A stretch of 35,330 bases of DNA, taken from the IMG/VR virus record IMGVR_UViG_3300043464_000140, positions 1 to 35,330 of that record; one strand, given 5' to 3'. The notes beneath the pieces are model-generated. The model saw only the letters and a list, made by a program, of their open reading frames with translations, ran no database searches and was not told the DNA's origin. How positions within the stretch are numbered: position 1 is the stretch's first letter; each line of letters opens with the position of its first letter. A program made the position numbers and the translations under genes. Positions 16,485 to 25,596 of the stretch are shown here, piece by piece. This stretch comes from a virus.

Positions 16485-18238
16485 AGAACTACCCAGCGTG
16501 ACCCACTAGAAACTGTGACTGTTACGCCAGCCGATAAGGTTATTGGGCCTGATGACATAGCGTTATCCGTTGCTGGAATCGTAAAGCTAGTGCCGATGGT
16601 CTTATTGTTGGTCACAATACCGTTGCTTGCCCGCTGTACTGGAGCGGTTAGGCTAGTGCCATCAAAGGTTAAATTAGCCGATTGGTTAGGCGTTGTAGTG
16701 CCTTGACCAAAAGGAATATAGGTCGATGTGTAAGTAAATGGTACATCGGGTGCAGTATTGGTTACAGTAAAGTTAGGGTAAGTTCCCGTAACGCTAATTC
16801 CTGTACCAGCCGATATAGCGACTGTTTGGTCAGGAGCAGTATTCGTTACAGTTACCGCACCAGTTGAACCTGATACGCTGATTCCTGTGCTTGCTGTTAA
16901 TGAATTAACCACATTAGTAAGGCTTGCACCTGAACCCACAAAACTGGTTGCAGTAATGGTTGTGCCTGTAATGGCTAAAGGTGTAACTCCACCAATAACC
17001 ATGTTATTCATTGTTCCAGCCGTAGCTGGGTTAATTCGTACAGTTCCAGTACCAGTAGGGCTTAAATCAACTTGTGAATTAGCAGGGTTTAAGTTTACAG
17101 CTACATCAACGCTAACATTGTTGCCGCCACCACCGCCCCATTGAATCTGTGGTGTTCCGCTTGCGTTTCTTAATTGACCGCCAGCAGAGTTTTGGGCATC
17201 AAAATGTGGGCTAACGACTTTGGTGGATGCGGTTAATTCTGTAACGCCAGTTACCACGCCCGTATCACCTACAGTTACTACGCTGTTTTGCAGTAATTTG
17301 CCTGTGGTGGTGTCAAAACGGGCTATTGCATTGTCTGTGCTAAATGCAGGGCCAACCACATCACCACCTAACGATGGACTTGTATTGGTAATAGTAAAGT
17401 TAGGATAAGTGCCACTTGTGCTGATTCCTGTACCAGCGTTTAAAACAACGGTTTGGTCGGGGGCTGAGTTAGTAATTACACCTGTACCTGAAACATAACT
17501 AATGCCAGTTCCAGCACTTACAGAAGCCCTAGCCCGTGCATCCGTGTAATAAAGGTTTGTACCTTCAGCAATATTGGTCGTGGTTAATACGACTGCGCCT
17601 GTCTGCCCGTTGACCGAGGTTACCGTTTCGGTGTTATCAACCTTCTGCCAAACAGTTCCGTTATATACCGCCCAATCGCCCACAAGCCAATCAGTAATCC
17701 CATCAAGGTTAGTATTACCAGCAACGCTGACAACATAGTAATAACCTTTAGTACCAGTAGAGGAAGTAAGAGTAGGGGTGTTAGTGCTTGCATTCCAAGT
17801 TCCTTGATAGCTAAGTGCGCCTAAGACTGCGGCAGGAAGTTCAGAAACAGGTACTTTACCGCCAGCATCTAGGGTAGCTACTCCTAATGCCGCCCCAGCA
17901 TCCTTAGTCGATGCCGTGCCTAATCCCGTAATGTCTGTATTGGGAATGGTCGAGGATGCTGTAAAGGCAGAAGTTCCTGCGCCCTTAACATAGCCTGTCA
18001 GGGTTGTTGCACCTGTACCACCATTGGCTACGCCTAGCGTACCCGTGACATTCGATGCAGGGATAGTCACCCCTGATATTGTTCCACCCGTAATGGCTAC
18101 CGCATTGGCGTTTTGCTCTGCCATCGTGCCAAGCCCAGTAAGGGTATGGTCAGCATTCCAATCGGATGGCTGTACTAGAGTTGAATCCCCAGCGTCAGGT
18201 ATTGCTGAAGTCTTACTATGCTTAACTGTTATAGGCAT
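16481..18238 (-). CDS. Large fibre/appendage protein with internal repeats
   Basis: This 585-residue protein is rich in T, G, S, N and V with very few charged residues. The N-terminus (PITVKHSKTSAIPDAGDSTLVQPSDWNADH) is a common fibre attachment segment. A triple-helix-like GVANGGTGATTLTGYVKG segment occurs near residues 70-90, and a DARARASVSAGTG trimeric element near 235-247. A unit of the form APDQTV-x-x-x-AGTGIS-GTYPNFT-TNT occurs twice (about 17370-17468 and 16745-16840). The C-terminus ends TVTVSSGSRWVVL, shared with the protein at 3171-3752. It is placed between portal and scaffold, unusual for a fibre. Confidence 0.7.
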   Translation of the reverse strand: MPITVKHSKTSAIPDAGDSTLVQPSDWNADHTLTGLGTMAEQNANAVAITGGTISGVTIPASNVTGTLGVANGGTGATTLTGYVKGAGTSAFTASSTIPNTDITGLGTASTKDAGAALGVATLDAGGKVPVSELPAAVLGALSYQGTWNASTNTPTLTSSTGTKGYYYVVSVAGNTNLDGITDWLVGDWAVYNGTVWQKVDNTETVTSVNGQTGAVVLTTTNIAEGTNLYYTDARARASVSAGTGISYVSGTGVITNSAPDQTVVLNAGTGISTSGTYPNFTITNTSPSLGGDVVGPAFSTDNAIARFDTTTGKLLQNSVVTVGDTGVVTGVTELTASTKVVSPHFDAQNSAGGQLRNASGTPQIQWGGGGGNNVSVDVAVNLNPANSQVDLSPTGTGTVRINPATAGTMNNMVIGGVTPLAITGTTITATSFVGSGASLTNVVNSLTASTGISVSGSTGAVTVTNTAPDQTVAISAGTGISVTGTYPNFTVTNTAPDVPFTYTSTYIPFGQGTTTPNQSANLTFDGTSLTAPVQRASNGIVTNNKTIGTSFTIPATDNAMSSGPITLSAGVTVTVSSGSRWVVL

Positions 18239-20535
18239 TATTGAACTCCAATAATCTTACCGTCTTGTCCTCTAACCACAGTCTTAGGTTGGCTAAGTTT
18301 GTCTAGCAATGTAGCCAACATCTGCGCTAATTGCTGGTTGCTCATCTGCATACTCTCAATTGCGGGTTGTAGTGGGTGGTTTTTCATATCGGAATATCCT
18401 AATTGGTCTTGCAAAATGTTAGCCATTTGTACATTGTCAGCGTAAGCCGCCTCGCCCGTGTCTAGTCCTGCCGTGATACGGGTGGTTTCTATCTTAGCCG
18501 CATTGTTGAGGTAGGCAAGTAACAGTTCCTTGTTATTGCTAGAATCCATCTTGGTCTGTTCCAAGTCCATCTCCATCTGCATCTGCTCACGGTTGCGCTG
18601 ATCCTCAAGCTGGAACTTAAGCTGGTTCTCTTGGGCTTGGTACTCCTGTTTAGCCTTCTCAAGTTCAATCTGACCCTGAATCTTAGCTTGCTCAATCTGC
18701 TGTTGCATCTGCATTTTCTGTGCTTCTGCTTGCATCTTGGCTTGCTCGATCTGCATCTGCATTTGCATCTTCTGCTGTTCAGGGCTAGGTGGCTTGGGTT
18801 GTCCTTCTGCCATCTTTGCTTGCTCACGGAACTTGTCAGCGGTTTCGTCAATCATGCCCTCTAAGCCTTTACCAGCCTTAAATGCGGTGACACCAAACTT
18901 CAGCATCTCAACCAACATTGGGGTAAGTTCGGGGGTAGCCTGTGCCGCTGGTACTGCTTGCGATAAGAAGCCACTCATAGCGGATAAGAACTCTAGACGG
19001 TCAGCCTTTTCCTGCTGTTCGTCTTGGAATATCATCGAGTCGCTGGTCACCTCAACACGGAAGTTCTTAGCAGATTCGTTACGCAATAAGGCTAAAGCTT
19101 GTGGGATTAATTGTTGATCCTGTGGGCTTAGTTGCATTGCACCACTGATCTTGACGATGGTGTCATCGGTAAAGTGGTTGCAGATAATCTGCGCCTTGAT
19201 GCTTAAGAGTTCGGTAGCAAAGTCTACGACAGCGTGTTGCATGGTCTTTAATCGACCTGCCGCATTGTTAGACTTGATAATCTGTGCGCCAAGGGTTTCA
19301 TTGGGGTCTGTCTGTCCACGCTGGATGTCAGCGATACCCATGATCTCGTAGATTTGACCCTTAACCTGATCCATTGCCTGATACGACATCTGCAAGGCAC
19401 TGGCGATAGGTGCAATATCCACAAGGTTAATAGCCCCCATCATTCCACCCTTCTCACTGAAGGCGGCATAGTTCTTAACAGGAATCAGAGTATTGTTCTC
19501 ACCCTCGGAGAACAAGCGGGCAAGACTTGGTTCGGATGCGTCATAAACACCACGAACTTTCAGGGCGTTAATAAAGCCATCTATACGGTCTGCAAGCGTG
19601 TCTAACTGTTTGGCTTGGTCTTGGTATAGAACAAAGTCAGGAATCGGTTCTAGCTTGTCTGTAGTCAGCGTTGCATATAAAGGTTTCGGGCAGGGCCAAA
19701 AGTTCTCAAGCTTTAACGGGTCAGGGCGTGTATCAAGTATCTTACCTAGTGATTTAGAAATCCAAAGCACCTCGCCCGATGTCTTATCCCAAATCTCATA
19801 GATAACGGCTTCGGATGCGCCCTCACCCATCTTCTCGTTGAAAGTTTTAGAAGTTTCAGGTTTTGTGTCTAGGGGTATCTTGTTACCCAGTTCTTCACCA
19901 AAACGCTCGACTAGGGCAGGGCGTTCCATGTAGACCTTACGCCATACAGCGGTTACCTCTTCCCATGTACGGGCAATGGTATGTCCAAAGTCACGCCAAT
20001 ACACATAGTCAACAGGCGCACATTCGTACTCGATGCGTTCCTGATCCTCACGAAATATACCGCCTTCGGTTTCGGCTTCGTCTGTATCCTCTGTAACCTG
20101 TAGCCCATCTTCGGGCATACCTTCAGCCATACCGCCAGCTTCACCAGCAATGTGCGGTTCATAGCGTACCCATGATGTACCACGCCCACCAAGTAAACGG
20201 TCTAAGACCGACTGACTCATAGCAGACTTGTAGTCACCGTAATGAGTAATCTCGTAGTCCAATGCCCGTTCAAGCATCATTGACGCTACTCGTGCTACAG
20301 GATCGTTATCTCTGAACCTACGGCTTACATCGGGTCTTGGTAGACGGGCAAAGATAGCTGGGGTAATGGTCTGTACATTTGACCAAAGGATATTAAACCG
20401 AGCATTGGGGTTATTCCTAGTACGGCTGTCATCACGATACCGCTTAATGATGCGGTCAGTTCTGCTTTCCCATTCCTTGTACGCTCTTTCGTACCCTGCT
20501 ATGGTGTTATACCAATTTTCGTAGGTGTGATCCAT
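18238..20535 (-). CDS. Portal protein
   Basis: This 765-residue protein has the helical start WYNTIAGYERAYKEWESRTDRIIKRYRDD, followed by NILWSNVQTITPAIFARLPRPDVSRR and a central wing/stem region with WVRYEP and WDKTSGEV, as in large portals of P22-like and related short-tailed phages. The C-terminal 250 residues contain a long Gln/Met/Lys coiled coil (about 595-680), corresponding to the barrel extension of such portals. It follows TerL and one small gene. The dodecameric portal nucleates capsid assembly and passes DNA. ATG 20535 follows AAGGAT. Confidence 0.85.
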   Translation of the reverse strand: MDHTYENWYNTIAGYERAYKEWESRTDRIIKRYRDDSRTRNNPNARFNILWSNVQTITPAIFARLPRPDVSRRFRDNDPVARVASMMLERALDYEITHYGDYKSAMSQSVLDRLLGGRGTSWVRYEPHIAGEAGGMAEGMPEDGLQVTEDTDEAETEGGIFREDQERIEYECAPVDYVYWRDFGHTIARTWEEVTAVWRKVYMERPALVERFGEELGNKIPLDTKPETSKTFNEKMGEGASEAVIYEIWDKTSGEVLWISKSLGKILDTRPDPLKLENFWPCPKPLYATLTTDKLEPIPDFVLYQDQAKQLDTLADRIDGFINALKVRGVYDASEPSLARLFSEGENNTLIPVKNYAAFSEKGGMMGAINLVDIAPIASALQMSYQAMDQVKGQIYEIMGIADIQRGQTDPNETLGAQIIKSNNAAGRLKTMQHAVVDFATELLSIKAQIICNHFTDDTIVKISGAMQLSPQDQQLIPQALALLRNESAKNFRVEVTSDSMIFQDEQQEKADRLEFLSAMSGFLSQAVPAAQATPELTPMLVEMLKFGVTAFKAGKGLEGMIDETADKFREQAKMAEGQPKPPSPEQQKMQMQMQIEQAKMQAEAQKMQMQQQIEQAKIQGQIELEKAKQEYQAQENQLKFQLEDQRNREQMQMEMDLEQTKMDSSNNKELLLAYLNNAAKIETTRITAGLDTGEAAYADNVQMANILQDQLGYSDMKNHPLQPAIESMQMSNQQLAQMLATLLDKLSQPKTVVRGQDGKIIGVQ

Positions 20536-20543
20536 GTTAATCC

Positions 20544-20846
20544 TTAGGTAAAGTTACCCATTGCTATTACTTCTGCACCTGCGCCAGTAGTTACTTTCCA
20601 AGCACCATTTTTAGAAAAAGTATTTATTTCAATGGAATAAACACCGATTGCAGTATTGGCGGCTACTAATACATGAGATGTAGTATTGTCTAACAGGCTT
20701 ACAGTAGAAGTAGTTGTAGCGGATACAGTAATAACTAAACGGTGCAAATAATCACCAGTTGCGCCAGTTGCGCCTAATACTTGGGCTGTTTGTGAAGCGG
20801 CTACATGCTCGTAGGGTAATGCAAAGGTTGCGTTAGCGGCTGTCAT
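20544..20846 (-). CDS. Small beta-rich hypothetical protein between terminase and portal
   Basis: This 100-residue protein is rich in A, T and V with strand-forming repeats (YLHRLVITVSATTTSTVSLL, YSIEINTFSKNGAWKVTTG) and few charges. ATG 20846 has AGGAGAATTT upstream; the end is 9 nt from the portal start. Beta-rich small proteins here could be minor head or decoration proteins. No domain is recognised. Confidence 0.6.
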   Translation of the reverse strand: MTAANATFALPYEHVAASQTAQVLGATGATGDYLHRLVITVSATTTSTVSLLDNTTSHVLVAANTAIGVYSIEINTFSKNGAWKVTTGAGAEVIAMGNFT

Positions 20847-20847
20847 A

Positions 20848-22197
20848 TTAAATTCTCCTGTAAGTTGATTTAGGTGTTTGCTTCCACAATTCGTTTAGGG
20901 TTACTTCGTTTTCCCCGACAGATACGCCTTTAACCCTTGTATCTTTGAGGATAGGGCTATCTTCATCTTTCCAAACAATGCTGAGATAACGCATCGCATC
21001 GCTAGAGTGTGATGTCCAATCATGCTTCGGGCGATCTCTAAATACTTTCTTATCATCATCCCACTCCCTTTGGTATTGGCGCAAACATTCAATTAGTTCG
21101 TCACACTTATTATCGAACCAAGCACGGGTTAATGCAAGTCTTGTAGCTTGTATTCCATCCTGAAGTGATAGGTTTGGAACAATTTTTAGCTTGTTTATGT
21201 CAATTTTTGTCGCAATTTGTTCGATTATGCTCTTGCCACCACTAGCCAAGGTTTTAGCCCTAGCGTCATGGGGCAGGTAGTGATAGCCATACTTGTACCC
21301 GTATTCATCCTCTTTCTGCGCTAGTAGTCCAAGGTAGTACGGAATGGCTTGACCGTTAGACATATGGTGGTCTAGCACCCGTATCTCACCGTATACCACC
21401 TGAAACCAAATCACAGCCGTGGAATCATTAAAGCCCAAGTCCCATACGGTATGGCATGGGAACATGGGGTCATAGTCCACCGTAGTAATGCGTTCAAGGT
21501 CTGTAATCCTACGCATCTCCTGACCGTAGAATGCGCCAAGTATTGCGGCTTCAAAGCTACACAAGAACTCTTGCTCGTACTGGTTAGCTGACATAGATTG
21601 CTGTGCGTCTAAGAGTTCAGCTTCAGGCAATAATCCTGATTGGTCTGCTCTTAGGGTCTTGACATACCAGTTTGGGTTCTTTTGGGCTTCGTTATAAATG
21701 TCATAGAAGGCGTTATGCCCCTTGGGTGTACCGATAAAGGTAGCCCAGCCTTGGCGGTCTGTCAGCAATGGGCGAACAATCTCACCCCATAGCCTTGGCT
21801 TCATATCTGCGTACTCGTCTAAAACGACACCATCCAAGTATAGACCCCGTAAGGCATCGGGATTGTCTGCGCCAAATAGTCTGATCTTAGCCCCATTGAC
21901 TAACTCTATCCATAACTCAGATTGATTAGTCTTGACTATGGCTGGTTCTGCATATTTTAAAAGGTAGTCCCAAGCAATTGCCTTGGACTGGGAGTGGTAC
22001 GGGCTAATGTATGCATATCGGGCGTTTTCTTTCTTTTCCATGACTGCCCTACGGATCGTGTCTGCAATGGTCGCTACGGTCTTTCCTGCTCGTCTATGGC
22101 ATACCAGTACAGCCCAGCGTTGATCACGCTTGTGAAAGTCTATGAACGCATCCCGTGCCTTATAGGGATACTCATATTTGATTACTACTTCTTTCAA
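20848..22197 (-). CDS. terL: Terminase large subunit
   Basis: This 449-residue packaging motor has a Walker A variant CHRRAGKT (33-40), Walker B VVLDEYAD (124-131) and FIGTPKG coupling motif (154-160) in the ATPase half. A nuclease half carries the acidic residues of an RNase H-like fold (VWDLGFNDS near 251-259, PHDARAK near 310, SSDAMRYL near 405). It cuts concatemeric DNA and pumps it through the portal. The start is TTG at 22197, sharing TTGA with the terS stop, so expression is probably coupled; no ATG occurs before about residue 53. The family call is secure. Confidence 0.93.
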   Translation of the reverse strand: MKEVVIKYEYPYKARDAFIDFHKRDQRWAVLVCHRRAGKTVATIADTIRRAVMEKKENARYAYISPYHSQSKAIAWDYLLKYAEPAIVKTNQSELWIELVNGAKIRLFGADNPDALRGLYLDGVVLDEYADMKPRLWGEIVRPLLTDRQGWATFIGTPKGHNAFYDIYNEAQKNPNWYVKTLRADQSGLLPEAELLDAQQSMSANQYEQEFLCSFEAAILGAFYGQEMRRITDLERITTVDYDPMFPCHTVWDLGFNDSTAVIWFQVVYGEIRVLDHHMSNGQAIPYYLGLLAQKEDEYGYKYGYHYLPHDARAKTLASGGKSIIEQIATKIDINKLKIVPNLSLQDGIQATRLALTRAWFDNKCDELIECLRQYQREWDDDKKVFRDRPKHDWTSHSSDAMRYLSIVWKDEDSPILKDTRVKGVSVGENEVTLNELWKQTPKSTYRRI

Positions 22198-22496
22198 TCT
22201 AGGAACTTGTGTTCGTGAACTACCTTAACGGGCTGGTCTGCATCACCTGTGTGTTCTGTCCTAGCCAGCTTGGGTACATGGTATTCAGCTACCTGCATGA
22301 AGCAATCAAAGGCTACTTTAGGGCCAAGCTTCTCATTCATAGCGATCTCATCAAGCCATTCTTGAAGCTTGTGGCTATTACCATCTACGAACCGTGCAAT
22401 CGCCTCTCTAGCGAGGGCTGTTGACTTATTAGGCACACCCTTAGGTCTACCGTTTCTATTTAAGTTTCCGTCAGTTTTCGATACTTTGTCGGACAT
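22194..22496 (-). CDS. terS: Terminase small subunit (putative)
   Basis: This 100-residue protein starts with a basic, polar segment NLNRNGRPKGVPNKSTALAREA (a GRP-GVPNK DNA-contact motif found in many small terminase-like and DUF5681-type proteins). A helical oligomerisation region LQEWLDEIAMNEKLGPKVAFDCFMQVAEYHVPK follows, then an acidic C-terminus. Its gene is directly upstream of, and overlaps, terL. It should recognise the packaging site and regulate TerL. ATG 22496 has GGGTAAGG upstream. Confidence 0.75.
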   Translation of the reverse strand: MSDKVSKTDGNLNRNGRPKGVPNKSTALAREAIARFVDGNSHKLQEWLDEIAMNEKLGPKVAFDCFMQVAEYHVPKLARTEHTGDADQPVKVVHEHKFLD

Positions 22497-22528
22497 ACCT
22501 TACCCAAGTAGTTGATTAAGATAAGTTA

Positions 22529-22557
22529 ATTGTAGGCTATTTTTGATTATTAAACAA
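22529..22557 (-). promoter_or_regulatory. Candidate promoter for the terminase/late operon
   Basis: Leftward -35 TTGTTT (22557-22552), 17-nt spacer, -10 TACAAT (22534-22529), about 33 nt before the terS ATG. The -35 lies inside the end of the preceding gene. The sequence TTAAGATAAGTTAA (22516-22529) abuts the -10 and resembles the operator-like repeat at 28895. It is a reasonable sigma70-type match but is not supported by any other data. Confidence 0.45.
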
Positions 22558-24969
22558 TTTCTCTAACATATCCCGTCTACTATCTTCATCGGTTATAGCC
22601 ATTGCTGGTGGTACAGCAAATAGTGGTTGGCCTTTAGATAGGAAGGATTCTTTAGCTTCGGAGGTTAGGTCAAAGTAATGTACATTTTCGCCTTTACCTT
22701 CTTTGGCGGCCATGTAAGCGTCAAAGTCTGCGTAATCAGTAGGTTTGCCGCCTTTTACATCAAGTTTTGTTTGACCTACCTTTAAACCGTGCTTTTTACC
22801 GTACTTATTAATAAAGTCGGGCAGGATTTTGTCGTAAAAGCCTTTCATGCCTTCACCGCCAATTTCAAGATCAGCGTTGTTTAGGATGATTTCATCGTTT
22901 TCATTAGGCTTGGTTTCGTTTAACTTACGGGCGGCCTCTTTACCAATGTAATCGTCTACCTTATCTAAAGGTACATCTTGCATCATTACTTTTTGGTTGT
23001 TTTTGTCAAATGCTCGTAAAGTGCCTGTACCTTTGTCATAAATAACACGGTCTACATACTTAGCTAGGTTATAACGCTCTGCTTGCTGTTTACCAGTAGT
23101 AAATGCTACACGGTCATAACCACCTTCTGCGGCCATTTGCATGGCTCGTTTCATGGTTAGTTCTTGCCAGTTTTTCTTAAATGGTGCGTCAGGAATTGCA
23201 TTTTTTAACTTGCTTTCCTCTTTACGCAAAGCATTTAAGCGGTCATCCGCAGATGTGTACATATCTAGGATTTCTTGCGGTGCATCCATACCTTTATCAG
23301 TGTATGGTTCTGCATCTTTTAAAGCTTTGGTTTTAATTTCGACTAATCTTTTTTGTTCTTCAATGTTGTTATCAATGGCTTTTTGGTCAAAATACCCTTT
23401 TTTGCGCCCAGTTTGATGCCAGTCGGATTGGATTTCTTCTACAAATAGGGTCTTTTTACCATCTATGGTGCGGTCTGTAACACGCATATGGGCAAGAACA
23501 TTTGGCTCATCAAAGTGGCCTGATTGGTATTCTTTTTGACTACCTGCTTTGTATTCTTCGTTTTTTAAAAACTTTGTGCGCTCATTGTTTAATTCAGTGC
23601 GCTTACCAATTAATTGACCGTATTCTTCCCTGTTGCCAGCTTCTTTTAGTTGTGCAAGTTTGTCATTAACAGCATCTAGTTCAGCTTGTTTTGGAAAGGG
23701 TTTTGGTATGTATTCATTGGGGTATTGAATCAACACCTCACGGTAGTTTTCACCGTTAGGAAGTACATAATCAGCGTATTTAGGGCCTTCTTGCTCGTAG
23801 GTTAATAAACCACGGTCTAGCGCATCCTCTCGAATTCTAGCCTCTACATCACTAACATTGTATATACCGCTACGCCCAGTAGAAACTTCACGCCCTTGGG
23901 GGTCTTTTATGTAATATCCAACATCATCATTACCCGACACTTCGTACCCTAGATCATCGTAATAAGAACGGTATGGGTTATCGTAATACACATCTCTAGC
24001 ATATTGTTCAGAGCGTTCACGAATCAAATCATCTACATAATCGTCAACACGATTCATATCGCTAAGATCAGCATTTGCGGGATTTACTTCTAAATCATTG
24101 TATGCTTGTAGTCTTAATTCTTCTAAAAAATCAGGGTCATCGTTTTTGATGCGAAAGTATTCATCATTGGCAATGTCATCCATGTAAACGGTATCATCAA
24201 TAACATCACCACCTCGTAATTGGTAATCCTCTACTGTTCCTGCTTTATTGTAGTTTTCATCTAATACTTTTTCTTTAAGAGTTACGGGGTTTTCTCTTAA
24301 ATATTGGGCGATTTGTTCCCGTGATACTTTAGGATTGTTTGTCAAGAATGTATCTAATCCCCGTGTGCTAACTTCTTCCTGCTTTACGCCTTGAGTTTTA
24401 AGTAACTGCGCTAGGTATTGTTGACCTGTACCTTTGGGGTTTTGCAGGTTCATTACTGCTTCGTCTAGCGGTGAATAGAATCCTAGTTCATTCTTAGTTG
24501 GTTGGCGTAATGCTTCAGCTATCTTAACTGGTGATGGCTCTGTAATGTTTGCAATTGCGCCTGTTTTGGTCAGGTAGTTCTCAGCCATTTCTGCGGCTTT
24601 AGGTGCTAATGCCCGTGCTAATGGTTTAGCGGTCATCTGCGCTGTACCGACTGCTGGTAATGCCACATTAGCTACTACATCAAATGTCGGTTCAAAACGC
24701 CCTGTTTTCCATACATCAAGGCGGTTACCACCAGTGCCTACTACGGATGATGGGTTTCTAAATGGATAGTCACCATATGACCAACGGTTTACTTCTTCGG
24801 GTGCTTGGCCTAAAAATAGGTCACCAATACCTGTACCGCCAAAAAAAGGTACATAGTCTTTGACTTCGTACTGATTACCAAACTGTTTGGCTCTGCGTAG
24901 TAAGTCTGCAATCTTGCCAGCCGTAGGGTTTACTACGGGTTGCGCTTGGGCTATACCAAACTCATCCAT
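22537..24969 (-). CDS. Large polyvalent-protein-type (LPD-like) phage protein
   Basis: This 810-residue protein has an N-terminal region (1-150) with Gly/Pro-rich structural-looking segments, and a Tyr/Asp/Glu-rich acidic middle (~250-400). The C-terminal region has FVEEIQSDWHQTGRKKGY near 505-520, FKKNWQELTMKRAM near 595-608, VAFTTGKQQAERYN near 615-630 and EGMKGFYDKILPDF near 725. This set of motifs recurs in large polyvalent proteins of phages and mobile elements, whose C-terminal domain is of unknown activity (family knowledge). Such proteins are often carried into the cell with DNA. It lies just before terS, separated by a promoter. Confidence 0.6.
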   Translation of the reverse strand: MDEFGIAQAQPVVNPTAGKIADLLRRAKQFGNQYEVKDYVPFFGGTGIGDLFLGQAPEEVNRWSYGDYPFRNPSSVVGTGGNRLDVWKTGRFEPTFDVVANVALPAVGTAQMTAKPLARALAPKAAEMAENYLTKTGAIANITEPSPVKIAEALRQPTKNELGFYSPLDEAVMNLQNPKGTGQQYLAQLLKTQGVKQEEVSTRGLDTFLTNNPKVSREQIAQYLRENPVTLKEKVLDENYNKAGTVEDYQLRGGDVIDDTVYMDDIANDEYFRIKNDDPDFLEELRLQAYNDLEVNPANADLSDMNRVDDYVDDLIRERSEQYARDVYYDNPYRSYYDDLGYEVSGNDDVGYYIKDPQGREVSTGRSGIYNVSDVEARIREDALDRGLLTYEQEGPKYADYVLPNGENYREVLIQYPNEYIPKPFPKQAELDAVNDKLAQLKEAGNREEYGQLIGKRTELNNERTKFLKNEEYKAGSQKEYQSGHFDEPNVLAHMRVTDRTIDGKKTLFVEEIQSDWHQTGRKKGYFDQKAIDNNIEEQKRLVEIKTKALKDAEPYTDKGMDAPQEILDMYTSADDRLNALRKEESKLKNAIPDAPFKKNWQELTMKRAMQMAAEGGYDRVAFTTGKQQAERYNLAKYVDRVIYDKGTGTLRAFDKNNQKVMMQDVPLDKVDDYIGKEAARKLNETKPNENDEIILNNADLEIGGEGMKGFYDKILPDFINKYGKKHGLKVGQTKLDVKGGKPTDYADFDAYMAAKEGKGENVHYFDLTSEAKESFLSKGQPLFAVPPAMAITDEDSRRDMLEKLFNNQK

Positions 24970-25116
24970 TTACTTAACTTCTTTGTCCATGTCTTTCAAT
25001 TTGTTTGCAAGCATAGCCCTGCGCTCTAAGCGCAATCGTTGCTGTTTCTCTAGCGTGGATTCTTTATGGGGCTGTAATAAGCTGTTTTCGGGCTTAATCT
25101 TTTCTTTTTTAAACAT
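24970..25116 (-). CDS. Small basic protein (48 aa)
   Basis: ATG 25116 overlaps the upstream stop as TGATG and the frame runs 48 codons to TAA at 24972-24970, one base before the polyvalent gene's ATG. The product is Lys/Glu/Arg/Leu-rich (starts MFKKEKIKPENS, ends NKLKDMDKEVK), probably one helix. The last residues KLKDMDK echo the end of the preceding small protein (ASKMKDM). Function unknown; coupling and tight packing support it being translated. Confidence 0.55.
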   Translation of the reverse strand: MFKKEKIKPENSLLQPHKESTLEKQQRLRLERRAMLANKLKDMDKEVK

Positions 25117-25301
25117 CACATATCCTTCATCTTAGAAGCAATCATCTCTCTGCGGGTAGGTTTAGCAGTCTTAGCAGATTCTTTAAAATCTTTAGCTGTG
25201 GGTGCGCCTTCGCTACCTACCTTACGCATCTTTTCGCCTGATCCAGCCTTGATACGCTCACGCTTGGCGTGAATGTTTGCGTATAGTCCTTGTTTAGCCA
25301 C
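25116..25301 (-). CDS. Small basic conserved-type protein
   Basis: This 61-residue, strongly basic protein has YANIHAKRERIKAGSGEKMRK and GAPTAKDFKESAKTAKP. The pattern K-G-L-Y-A-N-I-H-A-K-R-R-I-K-x-G-S-G-E-K-M-R-K is familiar from many environmental phages (recollection, not a search). It overlaps the next upstream gene by 8 nt. It is probably nucleic-acid binding or disordered; function unknown. Confidence 0.7.
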   Translation of the reverse strand: MAKQGLYANIHAKRERIKAGSGEKMRKVGSEGAPTAKDFKESAKTAKPTRREMIASKMKDM

Positions 25302-25596
25302 AGTTCCATCTCCTCATAGATGCTTTTGCTCGTTCAGCGTTCTTGCTCTTAGCGACTACACCACCCATACGGGCGCAAAATGATGCCTTCCTGCCCTTGT
25401 CTGCCTCAGTTTTGGGGTTTGGTGCTGGGGCTTTTAGGTTAGCGTTGTTCTTACGGTTATACGCCTCACGCCCCTTGGCGGTCATCCCTGCGCCCTGCTC
25501 TGTAGGCAGGTAATTCTTATCCTTGCCCGTTGTTGTCTTAGGAATGGGTTTATCGTGCTTTTCTACTGCCGCACGAATGTCATCCCTACGACTCAT
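25294..25596 (-). CDS. DUF6321-like small basic protein
   Basis: This 100-residue basic protein contains GMTAKGREAYNRKNNANLKAP followed by NPKTEADKGRKASFCARMGGV and a C-terminal RAKASMRRWNCG. This motif series is that of the DUF6321-type phage proteins as I recall them; their function is not established. ATG 25596 overlaps the upstream stop (ATGA). It forms part of a run of four small Lys-rich proteins before the polyvalent gene, perhaps DNA-associated or head-internal. Confidence 0.72.
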   Translation of the reverse strand: MSRRDDIRAAVEKHDKPIPKTTTGKDKNYLPTEQGAGMTAKGREAYNRKNNANLKAPAPNPKTEADKGRKASFCARMGGVVAKSKNAERAKASMRRWNCG

